Shown here: positions 44,321 to 52,647 of the stretch, in pieces
How the letters are laid out: every line of letters starts with the position of its first letter
How positions within the stretch are numbered: position 1 is the first letter of the stretch
Assembly: GCF_014218335.1 (NCBI RefSeq)
Contig: NZ_AP023367.1
Coordinates: forward strand, 2,791,501 to 2,855,500
Reading direction: 5' to 3'
From: Anaerocolumna cellulosilytica
GTDB lineage: Bacteria > Bacillota > Clostridia > Lachnospirales > Lachnospiraceae
DNA: 64,000 bases
Notes under the pieces: model-generated
The model's database searches: none
The model's input: only the letters and a program-made list of their open reading frames with translations
What the model was told of the DNA's origin: nothing
Position numbers and translations under genes: made by a program

Positions 44321-45985
44321 TTATTCTATTAGTCCATAGCCCCAGCCCGGATTCGGATATAAGTGTTCATTACTACGTACAGCGGAATTAGTTAAAAAAT
44401 ATCTTATGGAGATGCTGTTCATACCGGGCATGTTACCTTGCAGGATTCCCCATTCCAACAGCCCTGCAGATATTCCGCCTGCAAAGGCAGAGGCAAGACT
44501 GGTACCGGATAAGGGAATAAAGGTATTTATTATTGTAGGAACTAATATGTGTTCTCCAGGTGCCGCAATATCTGGTTTTGGTACAAAGGAAGCCGTAAAC
44601 CCTCTGCCGGCACTTTCAGATAATTCACGACTTATGGGATTATATGAGGTTGTTGTTAGTATATTCAAGGCATTTCCTGGTATGGATATGGTTGTAAATG
44701 GATTTGCATAATGGAAATACGTCTCACTTGTTAAAAAATTGCGAATGGGAAGCCAGATGTGGTATTGACTAATTAAATCGTAGGTACCTGAAGTGCGGAA
44801 ACGCCAGATTCCCTCTGGAATATTTTTAAAACGAAATAATATTAACTGCTCTTCTGAGTAAGTTTCACTAATATAGCTGTCTACATATATTATCATTTCT
44901 TGGTATTCAATGGTGTAATTACGCTGCCCAACAAAATCAGGCCTTAGCACTGCCACGGAATCGCCATCAGGATTTATAATCTCCACAGTAACTACATTGG
45001 GCAAATATCCCCATAATTCCATTGAAAAATATCTGTCCAGTGGACCAACTTTAAGCTCAACTAAATCGTATGGTTCCGGAGGTACAATTTCACCAAAGTA
45101 ATGGTGACTGGTATCACCCTCGTTTCCTGCTGCTACTACTATTGCTATCCCAGCGGCAGTTGCGCTTTCAGTCAAATAATTACTCATAATGTCCTCGCCC
45201 TTATGAGACCCCTGTGAGGAACCAAGACCCACACAGATTACTATGGGCCTATTAAGCCTTCTGGATAGATTCATAAGATACTGAATCCCCATCATAATAT
45301 CATTCATTTGATAACAATACGTATCCTGTGGTATGCCATAAAAATCCATAATATTATTTTTTGCTTGCTTTAACTTTACTACAACCAATTCTGCCCCAAC
45401 CGCTACTCCGGAAAATCCATTATCCTCTGACTGATATCCTGCGGCTATACCTGCCATAGCTGTTCCCTGACCAATGGTGTCCGTACTGGGGACTATTTGT
45501 AAGGGTGTCTCCGATGCCAAGGCATGACTTATTTCCTCCTGACTGTATTCAGTACCATAAAACATTCCCTCCGGATATCTGCCGCTGTCTATGGTTTGAT
45601 CCCAAATGGCTTTCACTTTACTGGTATTATCAGCATTTATAAATATTGGATTTGTATACACGATACCTGTATCAATAATTCCAACCAGTACGCCGCTTCC
45701 GGTAAGATTGTACTCCGGAAAGCTTCGAACAGTATATTCTCTCTCTACCTGCTCTTTTAGATATGTTAATAAACCATAGCATTTAGGAATAGCGAAATAC
45801 CCGAAATTTCTAATGGCATTTTCATCTAAAGCTTCCGCAGGAATATGAATAATTGCATATTTATCGTTTATCAGGTTATAAGAATATTCACCGAATCTTT
45901 CAAAGTATGACATATTATTATTATATTCAATAACTATATCTGCAAAATCATCGCTAATAATTTTAAACCGCTCATTATCATTCAT
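44321..45985 (-). CDS. S8 (subtilisin-like) family protein with a substituted catalytic His, predicted pseudoprotease
   Basis: A 554-residue subtilase-fold protein of the long clostridial Csp-like type, without a signal peptide. Catalytic Asp105 is in GIIDTGI, the oxyanion Asn is in AAGNEGD, and Ser496 is in SGTSLASAF. The His motif, normally GHGT, reads IGQGTAMAG with Gln173 in the His position (codon CAG instead of CAC/CAT), so the triad is incomplete and proteolysis is doubtful. In Clostridioides difficile, CspA and CspC are pseudoproteases in spore germination, so a similar non-catalytic role is an inference. The start is set at 45985, 5 bases after GGGG; an ATG at 46003 is possible. Confidence 0.87.
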   Translation of the reverse strand: MNDNERFKIISDDFADIVIEYNNNMSYFERFGEYSYNLINDKYAIIHIPAEALDENAIRNFGYFAIPKCYGLLTYLKEQVEREYTVRSFPEYNLTGSGVLVGIIDTGIVYTNPIFINADNTSKVKAIWDQTIDSGRYPEGMFYGTEYSQEEISHALASETPLQIVPSTDTIGQGTAMAGIAAGYQSEDNGFSGVAVGAELVVVKLKQAKNNIMDFYGIPQDTYCYQMNDIMMGIQYLMNLSRRLNRPIVICVGLGSSQGSHKGEDIMSNYLTESATAAGIAIVVAAGNEGDTSHHYFGEIVPPEPYDLVELKVGPLDRYFSMELWGYLPNVVTVEIINPDGDSVAVLRPDFVGQRNYTIEYQEMIIYVDSYISETYSEEQLILFRFKNIPEGIWRFRTSGTYDLISQYHIWLPIRNFLTSETYFHYANPFTTISIPGNALNILTTTSYNPISRELSESAGRGFTASFVPKPDIAAPGEHILVPTIINTFIPLSGTSLASAFAGGISAGLLEWGILQGNMPGMNSISIRYFLTNSAVRSNEHLYPNPGWGYGLIE

Positions 45986-46133
45986 ATCATCCCCGCTTAA
46001 CATATCCTATTAAATATTCTTATTGTAATTTATGATAGGCATGCGGAATTGATACTAAAATACCTAATATTCATCTCTCCATATCGATAGACTGAGCAAA
46101 TCTGCGTTACATATATTTTCTATATTTTTCCTG

Positions 46134-46162
46134 TTGACATCTTTTAACCCAGTTGTTATAAT
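46134..46162 (+). promoter_or_regulatory. sigma-A promoter of the ilvB leader
   Basis: TTGACA (46134-46139) and TATAAT (46157-46162) with the ideal 17-bp spacer. Transcription would begin about 46169, shortly before the T-box leader. Confidence 0.85.
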
Positions 46163-46186
46163 AATAAAAATTTCATCTAAGAAAAG

Positions 46187-46517
46187 CGTTGAAAAGGAGT
46201 AGTACATACTCACCAAAAGCACAGAGAGAAGATGGATGGTGCGAATCTTCATGGAGGGAGTAAAGCTTAAGTTATTCTAAAGTATGTTTTAGAATGGCGT
46301 ACGGCTTAGGCAGGTGCCTTGGAAGTAGCCTTGGAGCTGTGAACCGAACAAATTCTTTAGTAGGCTTCATCGGAGTTTCCGCCGTTACAAGGAAAGCAGT
46401 ATCAGATAGTTGTATTCTATCCCGTACTGACAGAGAGCAGAGAGAAATCTCTGAATTTAGGTGGTAACACGGACCAGATAGTTCGCCCTAAGCTGATATT
46501 CAGCTTAGGGCTTTTTT
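46187..46517 (+). promoter_or_regulatory. T-box riboswitch controlling ilvBN
   Basis: A leader of about 330 bases. The stem I entry has AGAGAG followed by a hairpin with GGATGGTGCGA, the AGGTGGTAACACGG T-box lies at 46459-46472, and an intrinsic terminator follows at 46485-46517. The T-box anneals to the acceptor end of uncharged tRNA and stabilises an antiterminator. The specifier is not certain; by comparison with the pattern GAA-NNN-GCCTTGGAG, GTA at 46325-46327 would be the codon, implying tRNA-Val, which fits branched-chain synthesis. ilvB starts 23 bases after the terminator. Confidence 0.85.
46485..46517 (+). terminator. T-box terminator
   Basis: GCCCTAAGCTG (46485-46495) and CAGCTTAGGGC (46501-46511) form an 11-bp perfect stem, followed by TTTTTT (46512-46517). 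It overlaps the antiterminator partner strand, as expected for a T-box switch. Confidence 0.9.
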
Positions 46518-46539
46518 AATGCAAAGAAAGGAGTCTTTT

Positions 46540-48261
46540 ATGATACCAGGAACAAGTTTATTTGTAAAAGCTTTAAAAGAAGAAGGTGTAACTACACTAT
46601 TTGGTTATCCGGGAGGCTATGCCATTGATATTTTTGATGAGTTGTACAAACAGGATGATATTGAAGTCATACTCCCAAGACATGAACAGGCACTTATTCA
46701 TGCCGCTGACGGTTATGCTCGTTCAACTGGAAAAACCGGTGTCTGTCTTGTAACCAGCGGCCCTGGTGCTACCAATCTGGTAACCGGTATAGCCACTGCA
46801 AATTATGATTCTGTGCCTCTTGTATGCTTCACAGGACAGGTACCAACCCACTTAATTGGAAACGATGCCTTTCAGGAGGTTGACATCATTGGTATAACAA
46901 GAAGTATCTGTAAGTATGGTGTTACTGTACGTAATCGCGAAGACTTGGGGCGAATCATAAAAGAAGCTTTTTATATTGCAAGAACCGGAAAACCAGGTCC
47001 TGTTGTAGTCGATCTTCCAAAGGACGTTATGTTAGCTCTTGGAAGTACAGCCTATCCAAAAGAAGTTAATATCAGAAGCTATAAACCGAATCTTAAGGTT
47101 CACAGCGGACAGTTAAAAAAAGCTCTTGATATGCTTAAGTCTGCCAAAGAACCAATCTTTCTTGCCGGTGGGGGTGTTACTATCGCAAGGGCAAACAAGG
47201 AATTTACCGAGCTCGCAGAATTAACAAAGGTCCCGGTTATAACCACTATCATGGGGCGTGGTGCAATTCCTACAAACCATCCGTTATTTATCGGTAATAT
47301 CGGAATGCATGGCAGTTATGCTGCAAATCAGGCTGTAAGCGAATGTGACCTTCTTTTTTCCATTGGAACCAGATTCAATGACCGCATAACCGGAATGCTG
47401 GTAGAATTCGCACCTAAGGCAAAGATAATTCATATTGATATTGATTCTGCTGCTATATCTAAGAATGTAGTCGTTGATGTTCCTATTGTAGCAGATGCCA
47501 AACAAGCTGTTGAACAAATGCTAAAGGATGCCGCTTCCTGCAATACGGAGGTATGGTTATCACGAATACAAAATTGGAAGCAGGAACATCCTCTTTCAAT
47601 GGCAGCAAATAAGGGGATTACCCCTCAGAAAATAATAGAAAAAATAAATACTCTCTTTCCAAAAGCTATTGTTGTTACAGATGTTGGTCAACACCAGATG
47701 TGGACCACACAATATCTTAAAATGGATGAAGGCAAGCAGCTTCTAACCTCCGGAGGTCTTGGTACCATGGGCTATGGATTTCCCGCTGCTATGGGGGCAA
47801 GCATTGGCAATCCGAATACTCCTGTAATCTGTATCTCCGGGGATGGTGGGTTTCAGATGAATATTCAGGAAATGGCTACCGCTGTAGGGCAAGAATTACC
47901 GCTTATTCTTTGTGTATTTAATAACAGTGTTCTAGGTATGGTTAGACAATGGCAAACCCTGTTCTATGATAAACGCTATGCCTCTACCTGCTTAAGATCC
48001 AGAAAATCCTGTAGTAAAACCTGTAAAAAACCAGGTGAGAATTGCCCGCCTTACTCGCCGGATTTTTTGAAACTGGCAGAAAGTTATGGTGCTTACGGAA
48101 TCCGCATTGAGCGTGAGGAAGACATCGAAGCCTCCTTTTTATATGCACTTGAGAATAAGAAAGCTCCCACCATCTTAGAGTTTATGATTGATAGTGAAGA
48201 AATTGTACTCCCGATGGTACAGGGCGGAAAACCCTTAAGTAATATGATTTTGGAGTGCTAG
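46540..48261 (+). CDS. ilvB: acetolactate synthase, large subunit
   Basis: A 573-residue ThDP enzyme for the first common step of valine, leucine and isoleucine synthesis. Catalytic Glu49 is in RHEQA, the ThDP-binding GDGGFQMN motif is near 434, and FAD-binding and GPG(A/V) segments are present. Just before the C-terminal PDFLKLAESYG segment there is a cysteine-rich stretch with Cys484, 491, 495 and 502 (C-x6-C-x3-C-x6-C), absent from the better known enzymes at this spot. GAAAGGAG lies 7 bases before the ATG at 46540; an ATG at 46519 precedes that site and is not used. It is under T-box control. Confidence 0.95.
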   Translation: MIPGTSLFVKALKEEGVTTLFGYPGGYAIDIFDELYKQDDIEVILPRHEQALIHAADGYARSTGKTGVCLVTSGPGATNLVTGIATANYDSVPLVCFTGQVPTHLIGNDAFQEVDIIGITRSICKYGVTVRNREDLGRIIKEAFYIARTGKPGPVVVDLPKDVMLALGSTAYPKEVNIRSYKPNLKVHSGQLKKALDMLKSAKEPIFLAGGGVTIARANKEFTELAELTKVPVITTIMGRGAIPTNHPLFIGNIGMHGSYAANQAVSECDLLFSIGTRFNDRITGMLVEFAPKAKIIHIDIDSAAISKNVVVDVPIVADAKQAVEQMLKDAASCNTEVWLSRIQNWKQEHPLSMAANKGITPQKIIEKINTLFPKAIVVTDVGQHQMWTTQYLKMDEGKQLLTSGGLGTMGYGFPAAMGASIGNPNTPVICISGDGGFQMNIQEMATAVGQELPLILCVFNNSVLGMVRQWQTLFYDKRYASTCLRSRKSCSKTCKKPGENCPPYSPDFLKLAESYGAYGIRIEREEDIEASFLYALENKKAPTILEFMIDSEEIVLPMVQGGKPLSNMILEC

Positions 48262-48388
48262 GGATTGATTTTTTGAGATGATTGAGAAACAATCTTTAAA
48301 AAATATTCTTATTTTAGCATAAATAATTTTTCAATTACTTGCTATTTAAAAAATTAGAAAGGGATGCCACAAAAGTATCAAACATAAA

Positions 48389-48913
48389 ATGGTGGCAATG
48401 AATAGGTACAATACAATGAAAAAAAGATGGGTTTCCTTGTTTGTAGAAAATGATATTGGAGTATTAGCAAAGATATCCGGATTATTTTCCGGCAAATCCT
48501 ATAACTTAGAAAGCCTTACCGTGGGTACCACGGAAGATAAAAGCATCTCCCGTATGACTATTGGTCTGGTAAGTGATGACATTACCTTCGAGCAAATAAA
48601 AAAACAGTTAAACCGACTTGTAGAAGTCATAAAAGTATTGGATTTTACCAATACTCCAACCCACATGAAGGAAATATTGTTTATTAAAGTAAAAAGCTGT
48701 ACAAAAGAAGAAAAAACGGAGCTTTTTCAAATTGCATGTGTGTTTAAGGCTTCTGTAACAGATTATGGGTTAGATAGTGTCTTATTGGAATGTGTTCAGA
48801 CAGAAACAAAGAATGATGACCTTATTAGACTGTTAACCGGACAATTTAAGCAATTAGAGATTGTAAGGGGAGGCAGTGTTGCTATTGAATCCATAAGCAT
48901 GACAGATCGCTAA
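48389..48913 (+). CDS. ilvN: acetolactate synthase, small (regulatory) subunit
   Basis: A 174-residue regulatory subunit. The N-terminal ACT domain, RWVSLFVENDIGVLAKISGLFSGKSYNLESLTVGTTEDKSISRMTIGL, is the feedback site for valine-type effectors; the second domain includes HMKEILFIKVK. It is 127 bp behind ilvB and shares its T-box. Start codon choice is uncertain: the ATG at 48389 has no clear site, and ATGs at 48398 and 48416 are possible. Clostridial-type subunit length is normal. Confidence 0.93.
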   Translation: MVAMNRYNTMKKRWVSLFVENDIGVLAKISGLFSGKSYNLESLTVGTTEDKSISRMTIGLVSDDITFEQIKKQLNRLVEVIKVLDFTNTPTHMKEILFIKVKSCTKEEKTELFQIACVFKASVTDYGLDSVLLECVQTETKNDDLIRLLTGQFKQLEIVRGGSVAIESISMTDR

Positions 48914-48922
48914 GCTAATAGT

Positions 48923-48982
48923 AATAAAACCGGATAGCCTTACAAGTATGCACTTTTACTGAAAAGGCTATCCGGTTTTATT
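48923..48982. terminator. bidirectional terminator between ilvN and the hydrolase
   Basis: A 19-bp perfect stem: 48923-48941 (AATAAAACCGGATAGCCTT) with 48964-48982, T-rich on each strand. It serves ilvN on plus and the 49044-49928 gene on minus. Confidence 0.9.
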
Positions 48983-49043
48983 ATCTTGTTATGTCTGAAA
49001 GCTCTTTATTTCAGGATAAACAGTTTTTAGATAAAACGCATCC

Positions 49044-49928
49044 TTAAATCTCTAGAAAGAATTCGATAATACACTTGTTTATCACATCCGGTATCTCATG
49101 GTTTATTCCATGACCCACCCCTTTATAAAACCGATAGTTTAGTCCCAATCTTTGAAATTCTCCCTCCGTTCGCTCTCTGCTGCCAAGGGGATCATCTTCA
49201 CCACATAAAAATAATGCCTTGTTTTTTAAGCTGTAATACTCAGCTTCTGTAAAATACTCCAGTTTATGATAAGACATTGCCATAGTCTGAAATCCCTGCA
49301 ACAAATCTTGATAATGATTTAATATATCTGTATTATCGGTAAACATAAAACTATTATCACCGGTAAGCTTTTTAATCAGTTTTATGACATTCTTTTTTGT
49401 AGGGAACAGCGCCTCCGGCAGAAATACCTTAAGCATATTTTTCAACGGGCTTTTCTGCTTATTTGTCAGAATGGAACCCGACATACTGATTACTTTAATT
49501 ACCCGCTCGGGCTCTCTTATGGCAAATAGCTGTGCAAGATAGCTGCCGTTAGAAACTCCGGCTATGTATACTTGTCTTAGTTGTAAACCCTTCATTACCT
49601 CCTTAAGCCAAAGAATCGTTTTAAAATCTTTATTATATGTATGTCCCGGTACACTTTTCCCCGGTCCGCCAAGTGTATCCACCGCGTAAATACTAAAGTG
49701 CTCAGACAGAGCTTTACAGTTATAGTACCACATTAAAGCTGAATTATCTCCCACACCATGAAACAAAACCAGAGGCGGTTTGGTTTTATCTCCAAATTGA
49801 ATTATATGAGTGCTGCCATACTGTGTAAGCACCTCTCTTTCTTCTATTTCCACCTCCCAATGCTTTAAAAGCAGGTCATAGGAGTTATATATTTTTTGTT
49901 TAGCACGTTCATTTTTAAATACTTTCAT
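49044..49928 (-). CDS. alpha/beta hydrolase
   Basis: A 294-residue alpha/beta-fold hydrolase with the HGVGDNSALM oxyanion strand near residue 55, the nucleophile elbow GVSNGSYLAQL near 121, an acidic residue in GEDDPLG and the catalytic His in GVGHGINHE near the C-terminus. It overlaps the upstream TetR gene by 14 bases, so the pair is co-translated, and the regulator probably responds to a substrate or product of this enzyme. No signal peptide. Substrate unknown. AAGGAG precedes the ATG. Confidence 0.88.
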   Translation of the reverse strand: MKVFKNERAKQKIYNSYDLLLKHWEVEIEEREVLTQYGSTHIIQFGDKTKPPLVLFHGVGDNSALMWYYNCKALSEHFSIYAVDTLGGPGKSVPGHTYNKDFKTILWLKEVMKGLQLRQVYIAGVSNGSYLAQLFAIREPERVIKVISMSGSILTNKQKSPLKNMLKVFLPEALFPTKKNVIKLIKKLTGDNSFMFTDNTDILNHYQDLLQGFQTMAMSYHKLEYFTEAEYYSLKNKALFLCGEDDPLGSRERTEGEFQRLGLNYRFYKGVGHGINHEIPDVINKCIIEFFLEI

Positions 49929-50556
49929 ATTTATCTCCTTTTGCTGAACTTATACTATATGTGTCATAAAACGTATTTAAATGTATACACAACTCGTGTT
50001 TGGCAATTAACTTAATCTCTTCCCTTACTTCTCCGGTTGCAAAGTATCTTTGGAACAGTACAAAAAAAGGACTAAAGTAATGCAAAGCCAAGTATTCTGG
50101 GTTTTCCTGTTTAAAATATTTTTTATGAATTAAATATTCAAATACCTGATGATTATGCTCTAAGGGGTTTTCAAACATTAGTAACTGATATAGTTGTGCT
50201 GCTTCTTTGTTGGTATATTGATCAATCATGAGCATCCGTAAAAATTTTAATACCGTATTCTCTAACAAATATTGAAAAAAGTAAGCAAGACCTGCATCTA
50301 CAAAAGCTGCCTTTTGTATTTCAGCCACCCTGCCTAGTTCCTGCTGAAAACCTTTCAGTATGTTCTGCGTTAATGTCCGAAATTCTGACAATAAAACATC
50401 ATATATTTCTTGTTTATTTTTAAAATGATAATATAAGGTACTTTCTTTAATGCCAACTATCTTCCCAATCTCCCGAATAGATACATTGCTATACCCTCTC
50501 TGGGAAAATAAATCTAGCGCTGTTTCTTGTATTTTTAATTTTGTCCCGCGTTCCAT
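49915..50556 (-). CDS. TetR/AcrR-family regulator
   Basis: A 213-residue TetR repressor with a clear helix-turn-helix: ALDLFSQRGYSNVSIREIGKIVGIKESTLYYHFKNKQEIYDV. The C-terminal domain is helical. It is autoregulated by the paired palindromes just upstream and co-translated with the alpha/beta hydrolase. GAGGAG lies right before the ATG at 50556. Confidence 0.92.
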   Translation of the reverse strand: MERGTKLKIQETALDLFSQRGYSNVSIREIGKIVGIKESTLYYHFKNKQEIYDVLLSEFRTLTQNILKGFQQELGRVAEIQKAAFVDAGLAYFFQYLLENTVLKFLRMLMIDQYTNKEAAQLYQLLMFENPLEHNHQVFEYLIHKKYFKQENPEYLALHYFSPFFVLFQRYFATGEVREEIKLIAKHELCIHLNTFYDTYSISSAKGDKYESI

Positions 50557-50567
50557 GCCTTTCTCCT

Positions 50568-50606
50568 CTAACAGTTGTTAGAATTATTTTATCTAACAAC
50601 TGTTAG
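50568..50606 (-). promoter_or_regulatory. paired TetR operators
   Basis: CTAACAGTTGTTAG (50568-50581) and CTAACAACTGTTAG (50593-50606) are reverse complements of each other and each nearly self-complementary; centre-to-centre distance is 25 bp. They lie just upstream of tetR. Confidence 0.7.
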
Positions 50607-50690
50607 ATTGTCAAGTAAAAGAAATCAAATAAAGCAACAAAAAAGGAGCAGACTTATACACAGCCACTCCTCTTTACCACACACTATACT

Positions 50691-50787
50691 ATTCTTTGTT
50701 CTCGTACTATCAGCATACTATATCCGAGGATTTAGTACTTTACATGTTAGATTCTTTACTCTCGTACTATTAAGGTACTATATCCTT
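50691..50787 (-). repeat. 60-bp tandem duplication of the amidase 3' end
   Basis: Positions 50691-50725 and 50751-50785 match at about 29 of 35 bases with a period of exactly 60 bp. The right copy encodes the last codons of the SPOR amidase (GYSTLIVRE) and its stop; the left copy reads GYSMLIVREQRIV in a frame after the gene and is a non-coding duplicate. Confidence 0.6.
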
Positions 50788-51520
50788 GCTGGCGTAACTC
50801 CCTCTCCAGTTCGGCTGCGTCTTCCATTGTTACAAATTCTCCAACCTGTACGGCATAATATTCTCCCTGATTACTCAGATATGTTTCATATCCCGCTGCA
50901 TTCAGATTATTCTGAAGGTTTCTGGCATTATCCAATACCCTGAATAATCCAACCTGGATACGGTAAATAGGCGCTTCTTCCGGTTGTTCTGCCCCTAAGC
51001 CATCTAAAATACCGGAGGCTATTCCATAAGCTATGTCATTAAATCTTTCATCAAATATCTGATTATCTGAATCCGTGTTCAGGAACCCTGCCTCAATTAA
51101 AAGCGAAGGCATATTTGTCCTTCTAAGTACTGCTAAATCTGTCCGCACATCAATCCCAAGATTTGTAAATCCAAGAGCTTCTAACTCCTGATTAATATTT
51201 TCGGCTATGATATATTTCACGCCGGTTTCATCATAAATAAGGGTTTGTACTCCACTGTAAGTATTTGGGGTGGCGCTTGAATTTCTGTGTATAGAGACAA
51301 ATAAATCGGCATCTTCTGCATTTGCCAAATATGCTCTTTCCAAAGGTGATACATATGTGTCATCGATTCTGGTAAACAATACATCTATGCCGTTGTTAGC
51401 CAGTATCTCACCGACCGCCAGGGCAAGATCCAGATTATCTTCTTTTTCCAGACGTCCGTTGTAGACAGCACCACTATCATATCCGCCATGTCCCGCGTCA
51501 ACTACGATTCTATATGCCAT
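50756..51520 (-). CDS. N-acetylmuramoyl-L-alanine amidase with SPOR domain
   Basis: A 254-residue amidase without a signal peptide. Amidase_3 fills residues 1-175: VVDAGHGGYDSGA, EKEDNLDLAL, SIHRNSS and LLIEAGFLN carry the zinc and catalytic residues. Residues 185-254 are a SPOR domain (YRIQVGLFRVLDNARNLQNNL ... YYAVQVGEF) that binds denuded glycan. A cytoplasmic amidase plus SPOR resembles CwlC-type enzymes that lyse the mother cell late in sporulation, which is inference. AAGGACAA precedes the ATG. Its 3' end is duplicated downstream. Confidence 0.9.
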   Translation of the reverse strand: MAYRIVVDAGHGGYDSGAVYNGRLEKEDNLDLALAVGEILANNGIDVLFTRIDDTYVSPLERAYLANAEDADLFVSIHRNSSATPNTYSGVQTLIYDETGVKYIIAENINQELEALGFTNLGIDVRTDLAVLRRTNMPSLLIEAGFLNTDSDNQIFDERFNDIAYGIASGILDGLGAEQPEEAPIYRIQVGLFRVLDNARNLQNNLNAAGYETYLSNQGEYYAVQVGEFVTMEDAAELERELRQQGYSTLIVRE

Positions 51521-51634
51521 ATTGTCCTTAATGGATATACTTTTTTTATAATATATGCTCTCTTTTGGTAATTGTTACGGCCAATTGCAAGGATTCTATT
51601 CATGAATAATAATAGAGATACCTTCCATTTATCA

Positions 51635-52537
51635 TTATATATTATCTAACGCACAAGTATAATAGTCGTATTGTGTCGCTATCTCAAATCCGCAATTTCT
51701 ATACATGGCAAAAGCTTCGATACTTTCACTGGCAACCTCCAGGGTTATAGATTTTTTCCCTTTCTCTTCTGCCTGTTTTATAACCTGATACAGCAAGGCG
51801 TTACCATAACCTTTGCCTCTTTCAGATAACGTAATGCCAAGTCCAAAGATTGATGCAGTTTCTGAATGAAAACTTAAGCTACAAAGCCCCTTAAGTTTGT
51901 TTCCTATAAAGAAACCGTAACACTCCATATTCTCAGAATCAAGTCCACTGCGAATGATATGCTCTGCCTCTTCCATAGAATTTTTAAATATATTCTGGTG
52001 TAGTTTTACAGCTTCAAAAGATTCCTCTTCCTTTATTGCTCTTAACACCCACCCTTTAGATTGGTTTGTTAATATTTCTTCTTTCTGATGTCTTTTCCAT
52101 CCTTCAGTTACAGTGTTGATTTTTAATTGCAGTAAATAGTCAGATCTTTCATAGGCTGCTTCAAAAGCTCTTGCAGTTGAAATACCTGATTTACTCTCAG
52201 GCTCAATTACAAATTGAACATGAGAAATTTCATAACCTTCCAACTCATCTGCGGCTCTATAAAAAAGTTTTGTAAAGCAGCCTTTTCTTCGATATTCCGG
52301 CAATGTATAAGCTGATATCTCAGCTGTATCCATATAAGGCTCAAGAATGGTAAGTACACTAATCAATCTGCCTTTTTCATAAAGCAGGTAAAAACTGTCC
52401 AGATTCTCATAGAAGTTCAAGTCATTTTCCAAGTATAAGGTTCTTTTTAGTTTATCAAATTTGAGACATACCGCAACAAGTTCATCAACTGCTTTTTTTT
52501 GACCTATACTTAGACTATGGAGCTTTATCAGTTTCAT
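51635..52537 (-). CDS. GNAT acetyltransferase with two tandem domains
   Basis: A 300-residue protein with an N-terminal GNAT-like half (EISAYTLPEYRRKGCFTKLF near 85) and a complete second GNAT domain (GLGITLSERGKGYGNALLYQVIKQAEEKGKKSITLEVASESIEAFAMYRNCGFEIATQYDYY). The second half carries the acetyl-CoA loop ERGKGYGN. Double GNATs of this kind usually acetylate small amines or proteins; the substrate is unknown. AAAGG lies 9 bases before the ATG at 52537; a longer frame from 52609 has no site. Confidence 0.87.
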   Translation of the reverse strand: MKLIKLHSLSIGQKKAVDELVAVCLKFDKLKRTLYLENDLNFYENLDSFYLLYEKGRLISVLTILEPYMDTAEISAYTLPEYRRKGCFTKLFYRAADELEGYEISHVQFVIEPESKSGISTARAFEAAYERSDYLLQLKINTVTEGWKRHQKEEILTNQSKGWVLRAIKEEESFEAVKLHQNIFKNSMEEAEHIIRSGLDSENMECYGFFIGNKLKGLCSLSFHSETASIFGLGITLSERGKGYGNALLYQVIKQAEEKGKKSITLEVASESIEAFAMYRNCGFEIATQYDYYTCALDNI

Positions 52538-52563
52538 TGTATTTAACCTTTCTACATTAAAAG

Positions 52564-52632
52564 AACCCGGTAGTATAACCGCCTTCCTTGGAACAAATGT
52601 GTATTCCAAGGAAAGGATTTATAAATACCGGG
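52564..52632 (-). terminator. terminator of the pyruvate kinase gene
   Basis: Outer ACCCGGTA/TACCGGGT (52564-52571, 52625-52632) and inner CCTTCCTTGGAA/TTCCAAGG (52581-52592, 52603-52610) arms form a nested stem, with T-rich sequence on the minus strand after it. It ends 16 bp before the pyk stop codon. Confidence 0.6.
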
Positions 52633-52647
52633 TAAATGTTTCAATAA

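Noticed and set aside
46064-46252. Minus-strand frame over the ilvB promoter
   Set aside because: It overlaps the promoter and T-box leader, which have independent support.
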